43,060 nucleotides of DNA, taken from Pseudomonadota bacterium. GTDB taxonomy: Bacteria; Pseudomonadota; Alphaproteobacteria; Acetobacterales; Acetobacteraceae. The notes under the pieces are model-generated. The model had not been told where the DNA came from. It made no database searches and saw only the letters and a list, made by a program, of their open reading frames with translations. Shown piece after piece: positions 14,492 to 23,734 of this stretch (position 1 is the first letter of the stretch; each line of letters opens with the position of its first letter). The DNA lies in the NCBI GenBank assembly GCA_021780935.1, contig JAJXXT010000156.1, forward strand, positions 1 through 43,060, given 5' to 3'. A program made the position numbers and the translations under genes.

Positions 14492-15370
14492 ATGCCGAAC
14501 AACGAATTTCCCAGAATCGAAATCCAGGGCCACCGGGGTGCGCGCGGGCTGTGGCCGGAGAACACGGCGGAGGGTTTTCGCCGCACGGCGGCGCTGGGCG
14601 TGGACAGCATCGAGACCGATGTCGCGGTCACGGCGGACGGGGTGGCGGTGCTGAGCCACGACCCGGTGCTGCACCCCGATATGGCGCGGCTGGGCACCGC
14701 GGCACGACAAGACGGCGGCTGGATCGCGGCACCCGGCCCGGCGATCGCCACCATGACGCTGGCCGAGCTCAGGCGGTTTGATGTGGGGCGGCTGCGGCCG
14801 GGAAGCGAACTCGCAGCACGCTTCCCCCGCCTGGTCGCGATCGACGGGCTTGGCGTGCCGACGCTCGCCGAGGGATTCGCCGCCAGCGCGGATGTGGTGC
14901 TCGATGTCGAGATCAAGACGTTTCCCGACGGCCAGCACGTGACGGCCACGCCCCAGGCCATGGTGGATCTCGTGGTGGCGCAGGCCGCGGCGGCGGGCGC
15001 GCTGGGGCGCCTGGTGGTACGCAGCTTCGACTGGCGGGCGCTGGCGCATCTACGGCTGCATTATCCGGCCGTGCCCTGCGCGGTACTGACCAGCCCCGCG
15101 ACCTGCAACGCGACGTGGTGGGACGGCATCGAACCCGGCGCGAGCGTGGCCGCAACGGTCGCGGATTTTGCCGGCAAAGGCGCGACCTGGGCACCGGAAT
15201 GGCAGAGCATCGGGGCGACGGATATCTCCGCGGCGCACGCGCTCGGGCTGCGCGTGGTGCCGTGGACAGTGAACGATCCCGAGGCGATGCGCCGCCTGCT
15301 TGGCTGGGGCTGCGACGGGCTGTGTTCCGACGAGCCTGACGTGGCGCTCGCGGTACGCGCGGCGGTCTGA
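14492..15370 (+). CDS. Glycerophosphodiester phosphodiesterase
   Basis: A 292-residue GDPD-family enzyme that cleaves glycerophosphodiesters to glycerol 3-phosphate and an alcohol. The catalytic pair His and Arg-Gly (QGHRGARGLWPENT), the metal-binding Glu/Asp (SIETDVAVTADG), the second His (LSHDPVL) and DVEIK are all visible. There is no signal peptide, so it is the cytosolic (UgpQ-like) type. ATG 14492 follows GAGGG by seven bases. The upstream in-frame ATGs would run into the divergent racemase gene and are not used. Confidence 0.92.
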   Translation: MPNNEFPRIEIQGHRGARGLWPENTAEGFRRTAALGVDSIETDVAVTADGVAVLSHDPVLHPDMARLGTAARQDGGWIAAPGPAIATMTLAELRRFDVGRLRPGSELAARFPRLVAIDGLGVPTLAEGFAASADVVLDVEIKTFPDGQHVTATPQAMVDLVVAQAAAAGALGRLVVRSFDWRALAHLRLHYPAVPCAVLTSPATCNATWWDGIEPGASVAATVADFAGKGATWAPEWQSIGATDISAAHALGLRVVPWTVNDPEAMRRLLGWGCDGLCSDEPDVALAVRAAV

Positions 15371-15388
15371 CCGCGGTACGGCGCCCAG

Positions 15389-16018
15389 TCAGCCGGTCTT
15401 CATGAAATGCGCCTGTGCCGAGGCCCGGGCGAGCAGCGCGCGCACCGCCGGGTTGCGCGGCGCATCCGCGTCGACCAGCGCGTCCATCGGCATGAAGAAT
15501 TCGTGCGTATGCGGCACCTGGCTCGCCGCGAAACCGGCATAATGGTGATGCTTCAGCGCATAAAGCACGCGCACGTCGCGCACCGGCACGATCAGGGGGC
15601 GGGTCGGCTCTTCGGTGATGATGCCGGTGGCGCGCCACCGTGCCGCGGGGTCATTGGCGCTCACCGGCGCCAGCAGCCAGGGCACCGGGCAGAACGCCAT
15701 CAGCGAATGCGTGCTGGGGGCGAAGCGCGAGCGCTTGTCCAGCAGGTTGGGCAGCGTGCCGCAGGCCTCGATCGCCAGGATGTCGGCGAAGGGCTCGGCC
15801 GGCGTGCCACCGAAATTGAGCCAGAGCCCGTCCGGCAACGTGCGCATCCGGTCGCTGCCGGGCAGCTTGAGATAGGGTTCGTGGGCATTGGCGGCGTCGG
15901 CGGGGCGGCCACGCAGCCAGGCATCGGCGCCTTGCCCCGCAACCACACCCGGTGGGCGCTGTGGCCAGGTACGAAGGCGCGCCCGCACCAGGGAATCAAG
16001 GCTCCGGTACCCCGGCAT
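15389..16018 (-). CDS. Hypothetical protein, 209 residues
   Basis: I do not recognise a family. Visible features are an Arg-rich N-terminus (SLDSLVRARLRTWPQRPPG), a mixed alpha/beta middle (LWLNFGGTPAEPFADILAIEACGTLPNLLDKRSRF) and a His-rich patch (ALKHHHYAGF; VPHTHEFFMP). There is no signal peptide or membrane segment. The AAGGAG Shine-Dalgarno six bases before ATG 16018 and the codon use support a real gene. The ADILAIE-x-C stretch is faintly like a restriction-type nuclease core, but the catalytic residues do not fit well. It lies 18 bases from the convergent phosphodiesterase gene. Confidence 0.75.
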   Translation of the reverse strand: MPGYRSLDSLVRARLRTWPQRPPGVVAGQGADAWLRGRPADAANAHEPYLKLPGSDRMRTLPDGLWLNFGGTPAEPFADILAIEACGTLPNLLDKRSRFAPSTHSLMAFCPVPWLLAPVSANDPAARWRATGIITEEPTRPLIVPVRDVRVLYALKHHHYAGFAASQVPHTHEFFMPMDALVDADAPRNPAVRALLARASAQAHFMKTG

Positions 16019-16369
16019 CCCAATCTCCTTTCGCCGTCACCTCGTCGCCGAATGAGACAACTTCAGCAACGAGATGCGTCGTGTTCTTACGACAACGATC
16101 AGAAAATCACAGATTTCCCGCCTAGCAAGCTTTTTTTACGAAATCGAAAGGCAATTCAAACGCTGCGTTAAGGGGTCTGGCGTCTCGGAATCGTCAAAAA
16201 AACGCCAATCCTTACCATATTTCAACAAATGCACGGCCGATAGGGCACAAAACGCCCACCGCCCGCTCCGCTGAGGCGGTGACAGGCGGATTCAGGTAAA
16301 CGAATAATTGACGCCAGGCTGCGCCGGTGGCGCGCGGCCGAGGGCGCCCTTGCCGCCGCTCGCCATGTC
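16019..16369. other. AT-rich intergenic stretch without a gene
   Basis: From about 16070 to 16250 the DNA is far richer in A and T than anything nearby, with runs such as CTTTTTTTACG and GTCAAAAAAACG. No open frame here looks coding. It probably holds the promoter of the leftward gene at 16018 and could hold a small RNA; I see no clear hairpin plus T-run to define one. Confidence 0.5.
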
Positions 16370-16477
16370 GAGCGCCGTTTCAGCCTGACTGCGTCAGGCC
16401 GAACTTGCTCCGTGCCTTTGGTCGAGAGACCAACCGCATCAGCCAGCCCGACCCCGGTCTGGCTGATGCTGCGCTAG
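16370..16477 (+). repeat. Two-copy structured element, copy B
   Basis: H1: GAGC/GCTC outer pairs (16370-16373 with 16407-16410), TTC/GAA, and GCCTGAC (16383-16389) with GTCAGGC (16393-16399). H2: TTGGTC (16418-16423), loop GAGA, GACCAA (16428-16433). H3: ATCAGCCAG (16438-16446) with CTGGCTGAT (16459-16467), capped by CCG/CGG. It ends in CTAG (16474-16477). Compared with copy A, H2 swaps two G-U pairs for G-C and C-G pairs at the same positions. It lies about 60 bases beyond the gltA stop. Confidence 0.8.
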
Positions 16478-16537
16478 GACATCACGCTCGTAGAGCAAGA
16501 AATCCGGCCGGATGATCCCAGCTGATCCGATATCGCT

Positions 16538-17845
<1,308 letters not shown>

Positions 17846-18021
17846 TTGCCACTCCTGTCCGGGGTTGGACCACCCGCCCGGTGGCCTTGCTGCACAGCAC
17901 AAAACTAGGAGGGCGGGGCGGCACGTGCAACCACCCGGAGCACGCGGCCAGCCTGTCTCGGCCTGCGAAGGTGACGCAACGTGCCTACAGCCGGGTTAAT
18001 TCGTGTCCCAAGACAAGGCGT

Positions 18022-18537
18022 TCAGACGCCAGCCAGCGTCCGCGGTGTGAGACAAAGGCGCAGCCGCGCGCTGCCGGGTGAAAGCACGTCCCAGCCGCCG
18101 GGAATGGTGAATTCCGTCAGGCAGGACGTGGGATAGGCGGCGCGCATCACGGCCTCCGCCTCGCCGCCCATGCCATCCGCCAGCAGTCGCGCCGTCTCGT
18201 GCAGACCTGGGTTGTGCGCCACGACCATCGCGCTGCGCACCGAGGGGCCGAGCTGGCGCAACGCACCCATGATCGCCTCGGGACCCGCCATGTAGAGCGA
18301 GTCCATCGGCTCGATCAGCGGCATATCATCCCATGGTTCCAGCGCCTCGAGCGTCTCCAGCGTGCGGCGGGCGGAGGAGACGAACACCACTTCGGGTGCC
18401 AGTCCGCGCGCGCGCATCGCGATGCGCAGCGCCGCGACGTCGGCGCGGCCACTCGGGTCGAGAGCGCGCGCGTGGTCGGAGGCCTCGATGGTCGCCACCA
18501 TCGCCTTGGCGTGACGCAGCAGCAGGAGTTGGCGCAG
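18022..18537 (-). CDS. SixA-like phosphohistidine phosphatase, probable CTG start
   Basis: A histidine-phosphatase-fold protein of about 171 residues. The first ATG (18501) leaves out the catalytic motif. The frame continues upstream and encodes RQLLLLRHAKA, the RH signature of SixA-type enzymes, before an in-frame stop. No ATG, GTG or TTG lies between that stop and the motif. CTG at 18537 would give MRQLLLLRHAKA, the normal family start. Downstream motifs fit: SSARRTLETLEAL (conserved Arg), Glu in LIEPMDSLY, and VVAHNPGL with the second His. SixA removes phosphate from phosphohistidine, for example on phosphotransfer proteins. It diverges from the photolyase gene. Confidence 0.8.
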   Translation of the reverse strand: MRQLLLLRHAKAMVATIEASDHARALDPSGRADVAALRIAMRARGLAPEVVFVSSARRTLETLEALEPWDDMPLIEPMDSLYMAGPEAIMGALRQLGPSVRSAMVVAHNPGLHETARLLADGMGGEAEAVMRAAYPTSCLTEFTIPGGWDVLSPGSARLRLCLTPRTLAGV

Positions 18538-18639
18538 GGCCTGGATCGGTTGTCTCCCTCGATCGGCGGATCATGGCATGGCGAACCGATGTTGTCGCGT
18601 GATGCTTGCAGCATGCGCGAGCGCACCCAGGTGACCCCC

Positions 18640-20172
18640 ATGGCGGGAAACCAGGGCGGACGGTTGCTGGTCGTGTTGGGCGACCAGCTGACCCCGGAGA
18701 TCGCGAGCCTGGCCGATGCGGCGGCGACGGACACGGTGCTGCTCGCCGAGGTCATGGACGAGTGCAGCTATGTCCCGCACCACAAGCAGAAGTTGGTGAT
18801 GGTGCTTTCCGCGATGCGGCATTTCGCGGCAGAGTTGCGCGCGGCGGGTCGGCGCGTCCTCTATGTGGCACTCGACGAGCCGGACAACACCGCCTCCCTG
18901 CGCGGCGAAGTGGTCCGCGCGGCAAGGCGCATCGGCGCCGCGCGGATCGTCGCCACCGAGCCCGGCGAGTGGCGCGTGCTGCAGGACATGCACGGCTGGT
19001 CCGCCGCCGCGGGATGCCCGGTCGAGATCCGTCGCGACACTCGCTTTCTCTGCACGATCGAGGCGTTCCGCACCTGGTCCGCCGGCCGGCGCGAGACGCG
19101 GATGGAGCATTTCTACCGCTGCATGCGCCGACGCCATGGGGTGCTGATGGAGGGCGACGAGCCGGCGGGCGGACAATGGAATTTCGATCGCGAGAACCGC
19201 AAGCGGCTGCCGCGCGGCACCAAGGTGCCACCACCGCCGAGGACGCCGCCCGACGCGATCACGCGGGAGGTGATGGCCCTCGTCGCGGCGCGTTTTGCCG
19301 ATAATTTCGGGACGCTCGATGATTTCTGCTGGCCGGTGACGCGCGAAGCAGCCGAAGCCGCCGTCACCGACTTCCTGCACCGGCGCCTGCCATGCTTCGG
19401 CGACTGGCAGGACGCGATGGCGGAGGACGAGCCATTTCTGTTCCACGCCGTGATCGCCGCCGCGCTCAATCTCGGTCTGCTCGATCCCGCCGAGCTGTGC
19501 CGGCGCGCCGAGGCGAGCTGGCGGGAAGGCCGCGCGCCGCTGAACGCCGTGGAGGGGTTTGTGCGTCAGATCCTGGGTTGGCGCGAGTTCGTGCGCGGCA
19601 TCTATTGGCGGGAGATGCCGGACTATGCGCGCCGTAACGCGCTGGACGCGAAACGAACGCTGCCCGGCTTCTACTGGACCGGCGAGACGACGATGCGCTG
19701 CATGGCGGCGGCGATCGGGCAGACGCGGCGCTTCGCCTATGCCCACCACATCCAGCGGCTGATGGTGACCGGCAATTTCGCCCTACTCGCGGGGCTCGAT
19801 CCCGACGAGGTCGATCGGTGGTATCTGCTGGTCTATGCCGACGCCTATGAGTGGGTGGAGATGCCCAACACGCGCGGCATGGCGCTCGCCGCCGATGGCG
19901 GGATCGTGGGCTCGAAACCCTATGCCGCATCGGGCGCCTATATCGATCGGATGAGCGATTATTGCGGGCGGTGCGCGCATGACGTGAAGGACGCGGTGGG
20001 CGAGCGCGCGTGCCCGTTCAATTTTCTCTACTGGGACTTCATCGCGCGCCACCGCGAGCGCTTCGCCGCCAATGCGCGCATGGCGATGCCGGTGCGCAAC
20101 CTCGACCGGATGCCGCCCGAGCGGCTGGCCGCGATCCGCGCCCGCGCCGCGGCGTTTCTAGCAAGCCTTTAG
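18640..20172 (+). CDS. Fe-S bacterial cryptochrome/(6-4) photolyase family protein
   Basis: The product is about 510 residues. The N-terminal alpha/beta domain (LLVVLGDQLTPEIASL; EVMDECSYVPHHKQKLVMVLSAMRHFA) and a C-terminal helical FAD-binding region mark the PhrB-type FeS-BCP branch rather than CPD photolyases. The four Cys for a 4Fe-4S cluster are present: one in TMRCMAAAI, two in YCGRCAHD and one in RACPFNF. Characterised members repair (6-4) photoproducts with FAD and a lumazine antenna. NFALLAGLDPDEVDRWYLLVYADAYEWVE-type segments fit the family C-terminus. ATG 18640 is chosen; ATG 18613 is also possible. Its stop overlaps the end of a convergent methyltransferase fragment. Confidence 0.9.
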   Translation: MAGNQGGRLLVVLGDQLTPEIASLADAAATDTVLLAEVMDECSYVPHHKQKLVMVLSAMRHFAAELRAAGRRVLYVALDEPDNTASLRGEVVRAARRIGAARIVATEPGEWRVLQDMHGWSAAAGCPVEIRRDTRFLCTIEAFRTWSAGRRETRMEHFYRCMRRRHGVLMEGDEPAGGQWNFDRENRKRLPRGTKVPPPPRTPPDAITREVMALVAARFADNFGTLDDFCWPVTREAAEAAVTDFLHRRLPCFGDWQDAMAEDEPFLFHAVIAAALNLGLLDPAELCRRAEASWREGRAPLNAVEGFVRQILGWREFVRGIYWREMPDYARRNALDAKRTLPGFYWTGETTMRCMAAAIGQTRRFAYAHHIQRLMVTGNFALLAGLDPDEVDRWYLLVYADAYEWVEMPNTRGMALAADGGIVGSKPYAASGAYIDRMSDYCGRCAHDVKDAVGERACPFNFLYWDFIARHRERFAANARMAMPVRNLDRMPPERLAAIRARAAAFLASL

Positions 20173-20642
20173 GCGCCGCAAATGCCGTGCATAGAGCAGG
20201 GCAGGAACGGGTAGAACCAGAGCCGGTGTTCGGGCGCGGCGAGGAGCGCATGCCATTCCGCCCCCTCGACATCGATCTTGAGGATCATGTCCTCGCCGTC
20301 CGGCGCGTACCGTGCCGCGTGGGTGGAGAGGCTCGCTATCCGCGCCGCGGGCTCGTCGCGCTCGCCGATGCCTTCGCGCACCCAGCGCAGGTTGGGATGT
20401 TCCCCGGGAAGCACCTCGACGACGTGGTCAAAGGCGGTGACCGGATGCCCGCGCTCGGCCATGGCGAGATCAAAGCTGACATCCGGGCCGACCCCGTAGC
20501 TCAGCACGGGCGCGCCTGCGCGGAGGCAATCGAGCATGACGTAGCCGCCGTCACGGTCCCCGCCGATCCGCGTCTTGGCCACGCCGACCGGGTCCATCGG
20601 GGCGAGGAGGGAGAGGAAGTCGACAGCGTCGTCAGATGGCAT
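20169..20642 (-). pseudogene. FkbM-type methyltransferase, C-terminally truncated
   Basis: The 157-residue frame has the SAM-binding start (RIGGDRDGGYVMLD; LSYGVGPDVSFDLAMAE), the acidic loop (VTAFDHVVE) and motif IV (MILKIDVEGAEWHALLAA) of FkbM-family methyltransferases. These usually run another 60-100 residues past the IDVEGAE motif. Here the chain ends 21 residues after PE at a tail with no family similarity (WFYPFLPCSMHGICGA), just where the convergent photolyase gene ends. A deletion or rearrangement at 20169-20230 probably removed the C-terminus; it may be inactive. It lies 62 bases after the glycosyltransferase stop on the same strand, so both were likely one glycan-modification unit. 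Confidence 0.65.
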
Positions 20643-20704
20643 TGGCTGCTCCAGCGCATAAAACGCAGTTCAGAGAAGCCGGCGGCGTTCTCGCACGCAT
20701 CGTC

Positions 20705-22609
20705 TCATACAGCCTCGGTGTCGATAGCAAAGACCTCGACCTGTTGGAGGTGCAACGGAAATCGACCTTCCAGGCGCAGGCGCACGGCACGCAACATCGG
20801 CGGCGTGTCGAACCACAGACTCAGCGGATCACCACCATGGGCGCCTGTGAAGCGCCCACGGGCCCGGCCCAGCTCCATCCATGAGCCGTCGGAGTTCATG
20901 CCCTCAACGAGGAGGTTCTCGGTCATGTGGTGATAGGCTTCGTCGTCGCGGTTGTAGACGACGATGCGCCGGACCGGCCAACACCGCCCGAGATCGACGG
21001 ACCACCACGGATTATCCTCGTTCTCGGTATGCATCTGGTAGGGCATGAGCCCGATGCCGTTGACAAGGCCCCCCGGATCGTTCGGCTGCGACCACCGCGA
21101 GCGTGAACTCTGCTGAGCCCGGCAGCCGATCGCGACATTGCGCAGCACGCGTCCCCCACCGAGATCCCGGGCCGCCATCCGCTCCCGCTCGGCGCGCAGA
21201 GCGCGATCCATGCCACATGCCTCGATCGCCTGGCCCGCCGCACGCGCGGCCTCGGCGACACGGCCGAGGGCGGCGAGGAGCTGCACGCGCGCAAGGTGCA
21301 ACTCCGGCAGATCCGGCCAGGCATCAAGCGCCGTCTCGGTTCGCGCCAGCGCTTCGCCGTGGCGGCCGAGAAGAAACTCGACCATCGCAATGAAATGCGT
21401 GACGAAAACGTGATCCCCGGCAGCAACAGACAGCGCCTTCTCACGCGCTTCATCCGGTCGCTGCCGCTCCATCAGGCCAAGCGCCTCGCGCATCTCATCG
21501 AGCCCGAAGCACGCCTCAAGCTGCTCGGCACGACGGGTCAGCGGCGCTATTGTCTCGGTCCGTCCGTCACGCTCCAGAACATCGATGCGGAACCGCAGAA
21601 TCCCCGCGCGCAGGCGCCACCAGAAAAGCGGCTGACGCGAGAGAGCGCGATCAAGATACTCGAGGGCTGCCTCGGTCCCCAGCCGATCGACAACTGAGCG
21701 GAGGGTCGAAGGCTCGATGCAATAGACGGTCTCGGCCGATAGGTGATCGCTGTTCAGGATCGCGAGCTCGGGAAACAGGCTGGGATTGTAGACGAGGCTG
21801 TCGCATTGGGAGAGGTTCCAGACATCGATCGTGGCGTCCGACAAAGCGTCGAGCCCGTCACTGGCTGCCTCCACGATCGAGCGGAATATACCGCCGATGC
21901 CGCCCCGGCCGTGGCTGACAACGCCGTCGAGCCGGCTGCGCATCGCAGCAACGAAGGCAGCCGAATCGCTGGCAACGTAATAACGAATACGCTGCCCTCT
22001 GAACTGGCGTGCCGCGAGGCGCGCAATGTCCGCATAGCGCTCGACCAGTTCCTCATACCGCGACGCATAATCCGGCAACGAAATTGGATCGAAACGAAAA
22101 TCGAGAAACTCACCATTTCCGGAACGAAAATAAACCCCGATCGTCTTGGTCTCGGGCTCGGGCGGGAGCAGCGCGGTACTCACCCGGTCCGCGAGCGCGC
22201 CGCGCAGGATCACGCGGTTCGGCCAGAAGGCGAATTTGTTGGCCTGAGTGTGGACGTGACGAACGACGTCCGAGGTGATAATCACCACCCGCTCTGGCCG
22301 TGGCAGCAGCACGTCCTGCCCCTGCCATGCCGGCGGTTCATAACGGTCCGGCAGAGCACAGATCTCACGGACCGCGTCAGGGTCGATGACGATGGTCACG
22401 CCCAGCGGCAGATCAAAGGCGAAATGCTCGGCGAAGCGGCGCGCTGCGTCCTGCCGATAGTAGTGGAAATCACGCATATCGAGCGCAAGCGTCCGGCCGG
22501 TAAGCGAAGCCGCACGAACGCAGTTCAGGATCGCGACGCCGATATGACCCAGCCCCTGCCACCCGCAGCGATAGACGAGGTAACGAGGCTGCGAATCGAT
22601 GGTCGTCAT
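20705..22609 (-). CDS. NodZ/GT23-like glycosyltransferase - helical repeat - discoidin fusion
   Basis: A 634-residue protein with three parts. Residues about 1-310 resemble NodZ-type (GT23-like) fucosyltransferases: YRCGWQGLGHIGVAIL, LTGRTLALDMRDFHYY, and IGVYFRSGNGEF, which matches the GDP-sugar-binding IGVHVRHGNGE pattern of that group. Residues about 320-490 are helical and TPR-like (LARTETALDAWPDLPELHLARVQLLAALGRVAEAARAAGQAIEAC). Residues about 495-630 form an F5/8 type C (discoidin) sugar-binding domain: NVAIGCRAQQSSRSRWSQ, HTENEDNPWWSVDLG, RRIVVYNRDDEAYHH. I see no signal peptide, so it is probably cytosolic. It may build or modify a surface glycan or glycosylate a protein. GC content is a little lower than that of its neighbours. 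ATG 22609 was chosen over the ORF start eight codons upstream. Confidence 0.75.
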   Translation of the reverse strand: MTTIDSQPRYLVYRCGWQGLGHIGVAILNCVRAASLTGRTLALDMRDFHYYRQDAARRFAEHFAFDLPLGVTIVIDPDAVREICALPDRYEPPAWQGQDVLLPRPERVVIITSDVVRHVHTQANKFAFWPNRVILRGALADRVSTALLPPEPETKTIGVYFRSGNGEFLDFRFDPISLPDYASRYEELVERYADIARLAARQFRGQRIRYYVASDSAAFVAAMRSRLDGVVSHGRGGIGGIFRSIVEAASDGLDALSDATIDVWNLSQCDSLVYNPSLFPELAILNSDHLSAETVYCIEPSTLRSVVDRLGTEAALEYLDRALSRQPLFWWRLRAGILRFRIDVLERDGRTETIAPLTRRAEQLEACFGLDEMREALGLMERQRPDEAREKALSVAAGDHVFVTHFIAMVEFLLGRHGEALARTETALDAWPDLPELHLARVQLLAALGRVAEAARAAGQAIEACGMDRALRAERERMAARDLGGGRVLRNVAIGCRAQQSSRSRWSQPNDPGGLVNGIGLMPYQMHTENEDNPWWSVDLGRCWPVRRIVVYNRDDEAYHHMTENLLVEGMNSDGSWMELGRARGRFTGAHGGDPLSLWFDTPPMLRAVRLRLEGRFPLHLQQVEVFAIDTEAV

Positions 22610-22669
22610 GTCCAAGCGGGTTCCTGCTCGCAAACGGGGGCGGCTGCCGGGAGGGCTGGCACTCCGGCT

Positions 22670-23725
22670 CTAGCGCAACGCGGTGTTGATCCTGCCGAGG
22701 GCCGCGGCACCCGGCACCAGTGCCGCATCGTCAAAGCCGTTGAGCGGCGCTGTCGCGGTGCCGAGATGGGCATGCAGGCTCGTCGGTTCGGGATCGACAT
22801 AAAGCAGGCCGGTCACGATCTCGCCGGCCTGGTGGTGACGGGCCAGATAATCGATCGCGGCGGCGCGGTCCGTGGCGTCGTAGTCGACACCGAGCTTGCG
22901 CAGCCGCAGCACCGAGCCATCATGCTGCGTCACCACCTCCACCGAGCCCGGCGCCTGCTCGTGCGTGATCGGTTCGCGGCCGGTGATCACGTCGAGGAAA
23001 TTCACCGCCTCGTTATGCGCCCGCACATAGTCGAAGCTCTTGGTCGAGCCGGCATGGTTGTTGAACGCAACGCACGGCGAGAGGCAGTCGATGAAGGCCG
23101 GTCCCTGATGCCTCAGCGCCGCCTCGATCAGCGGCACGAGCTGCGCCTTGTCACCCGAGAAGCTGCGCGCGACGAAGCTGGCGCCGAGCTGCAAGGCGAG
23201 CCCCACCATGTCGATCGCCTCGTCGCCATTGGCCACACCCCGCTTGTTGAGGGCACCGCGATCCGAGGTGGCGGAGAACTGGCCCTTGGTGAGGCCATAG
23301 ACGCCGTTGTTCTCGACGATATAGGTCATGTTGACACCGCGGCGCAGCGCATGCGCGAACTGGCCGAGTCCGATCGAGGCGGAATCGCCGTCCCCCGAAA
23401 CGCCGAGATAGATCAGGTCGCGGTTGGCGAGATGCGCGCCCGTGAGCACGCTCGGCATGCGCCCATGCACCGAGTTGAAGCCATGCGCGGCGCCGAGGAA
23501 ATAGGTCGGCGTCTTGGACGAGCAGCCGATGCCCGAGAGCTTGGCGATGCGGTGCGGCGGCAGCGACAGGTTGTAGCAGGCGTGGATGATGGCAGCCGAG
23601 ATCGAGTCATGGCCGCAGCCGGCGCAGAGCGTGGAGACGGCACCCTCGTAGTCGCGCCGGGTGAGGCCGAGCTCGTTCTTCGGCAGGTCGGGGTGGTGCA
23701 GCCTGGGTTTCGGCAGATAGGTCAT
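22670..23725 (-). CDS. korB: 2-oxoacid:acceptor oxidoreductase, beta (TPP) subunit
   Basis: A 351-residue subunit carrying thiamine diphosphate. Seen: the cluster-binding CAGCGH (Cys34, Cys37) and IGCSS (Cys68), the TPP/Mg motif GDGDSASIG (111-119) with ENNGVYGLTKGQ, and a further Cys pair in DCLSPC. This matches the beta subunit of 2-oxoglutarate or pyruvate:ferredoxin oxidoreductases. With the gamma-alpha subunit next to it, it forms the heart of an enzyme that decarboxylates a 2-oxoacid to its acyl-CoA. It is the last gene of a three-gene operon, nine bases after the alpha subunit. Confidence 0.9.
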   Translation of the reverse strand: MTYLPKPRLHHPDLPKNELGLTRRDYEGAVSTLCAGCGHDSISAAIIHACYNLSLPPHRIAKLSGIGCSSKTPTYFLGAAHGFNSVHGRMPSVLTGAHLANRDLIYLGVSGDGDSASIGLGQFAHALRRGVNMTYIVENNGVYGLTKGQFSATSDRGALNKRGVANGDEAIDMVGLALQLGASFVARSFSGDKAQLVPLIEAALRHQGPAFIDCLSPCVAFNNHAGSTKSFDYVRAHNEAVNFLDVITGREPITHEQAPGSVEVVTQHDGSVLRLRKLGVDYDATDRAAAIDYLARHHQAGEIVTGLLYVDPEPTSLHAHLGTATAPLNGFDDAALVPGAAALGRINTALR

Positions 23726-23734
23726 GAGCTTTCT

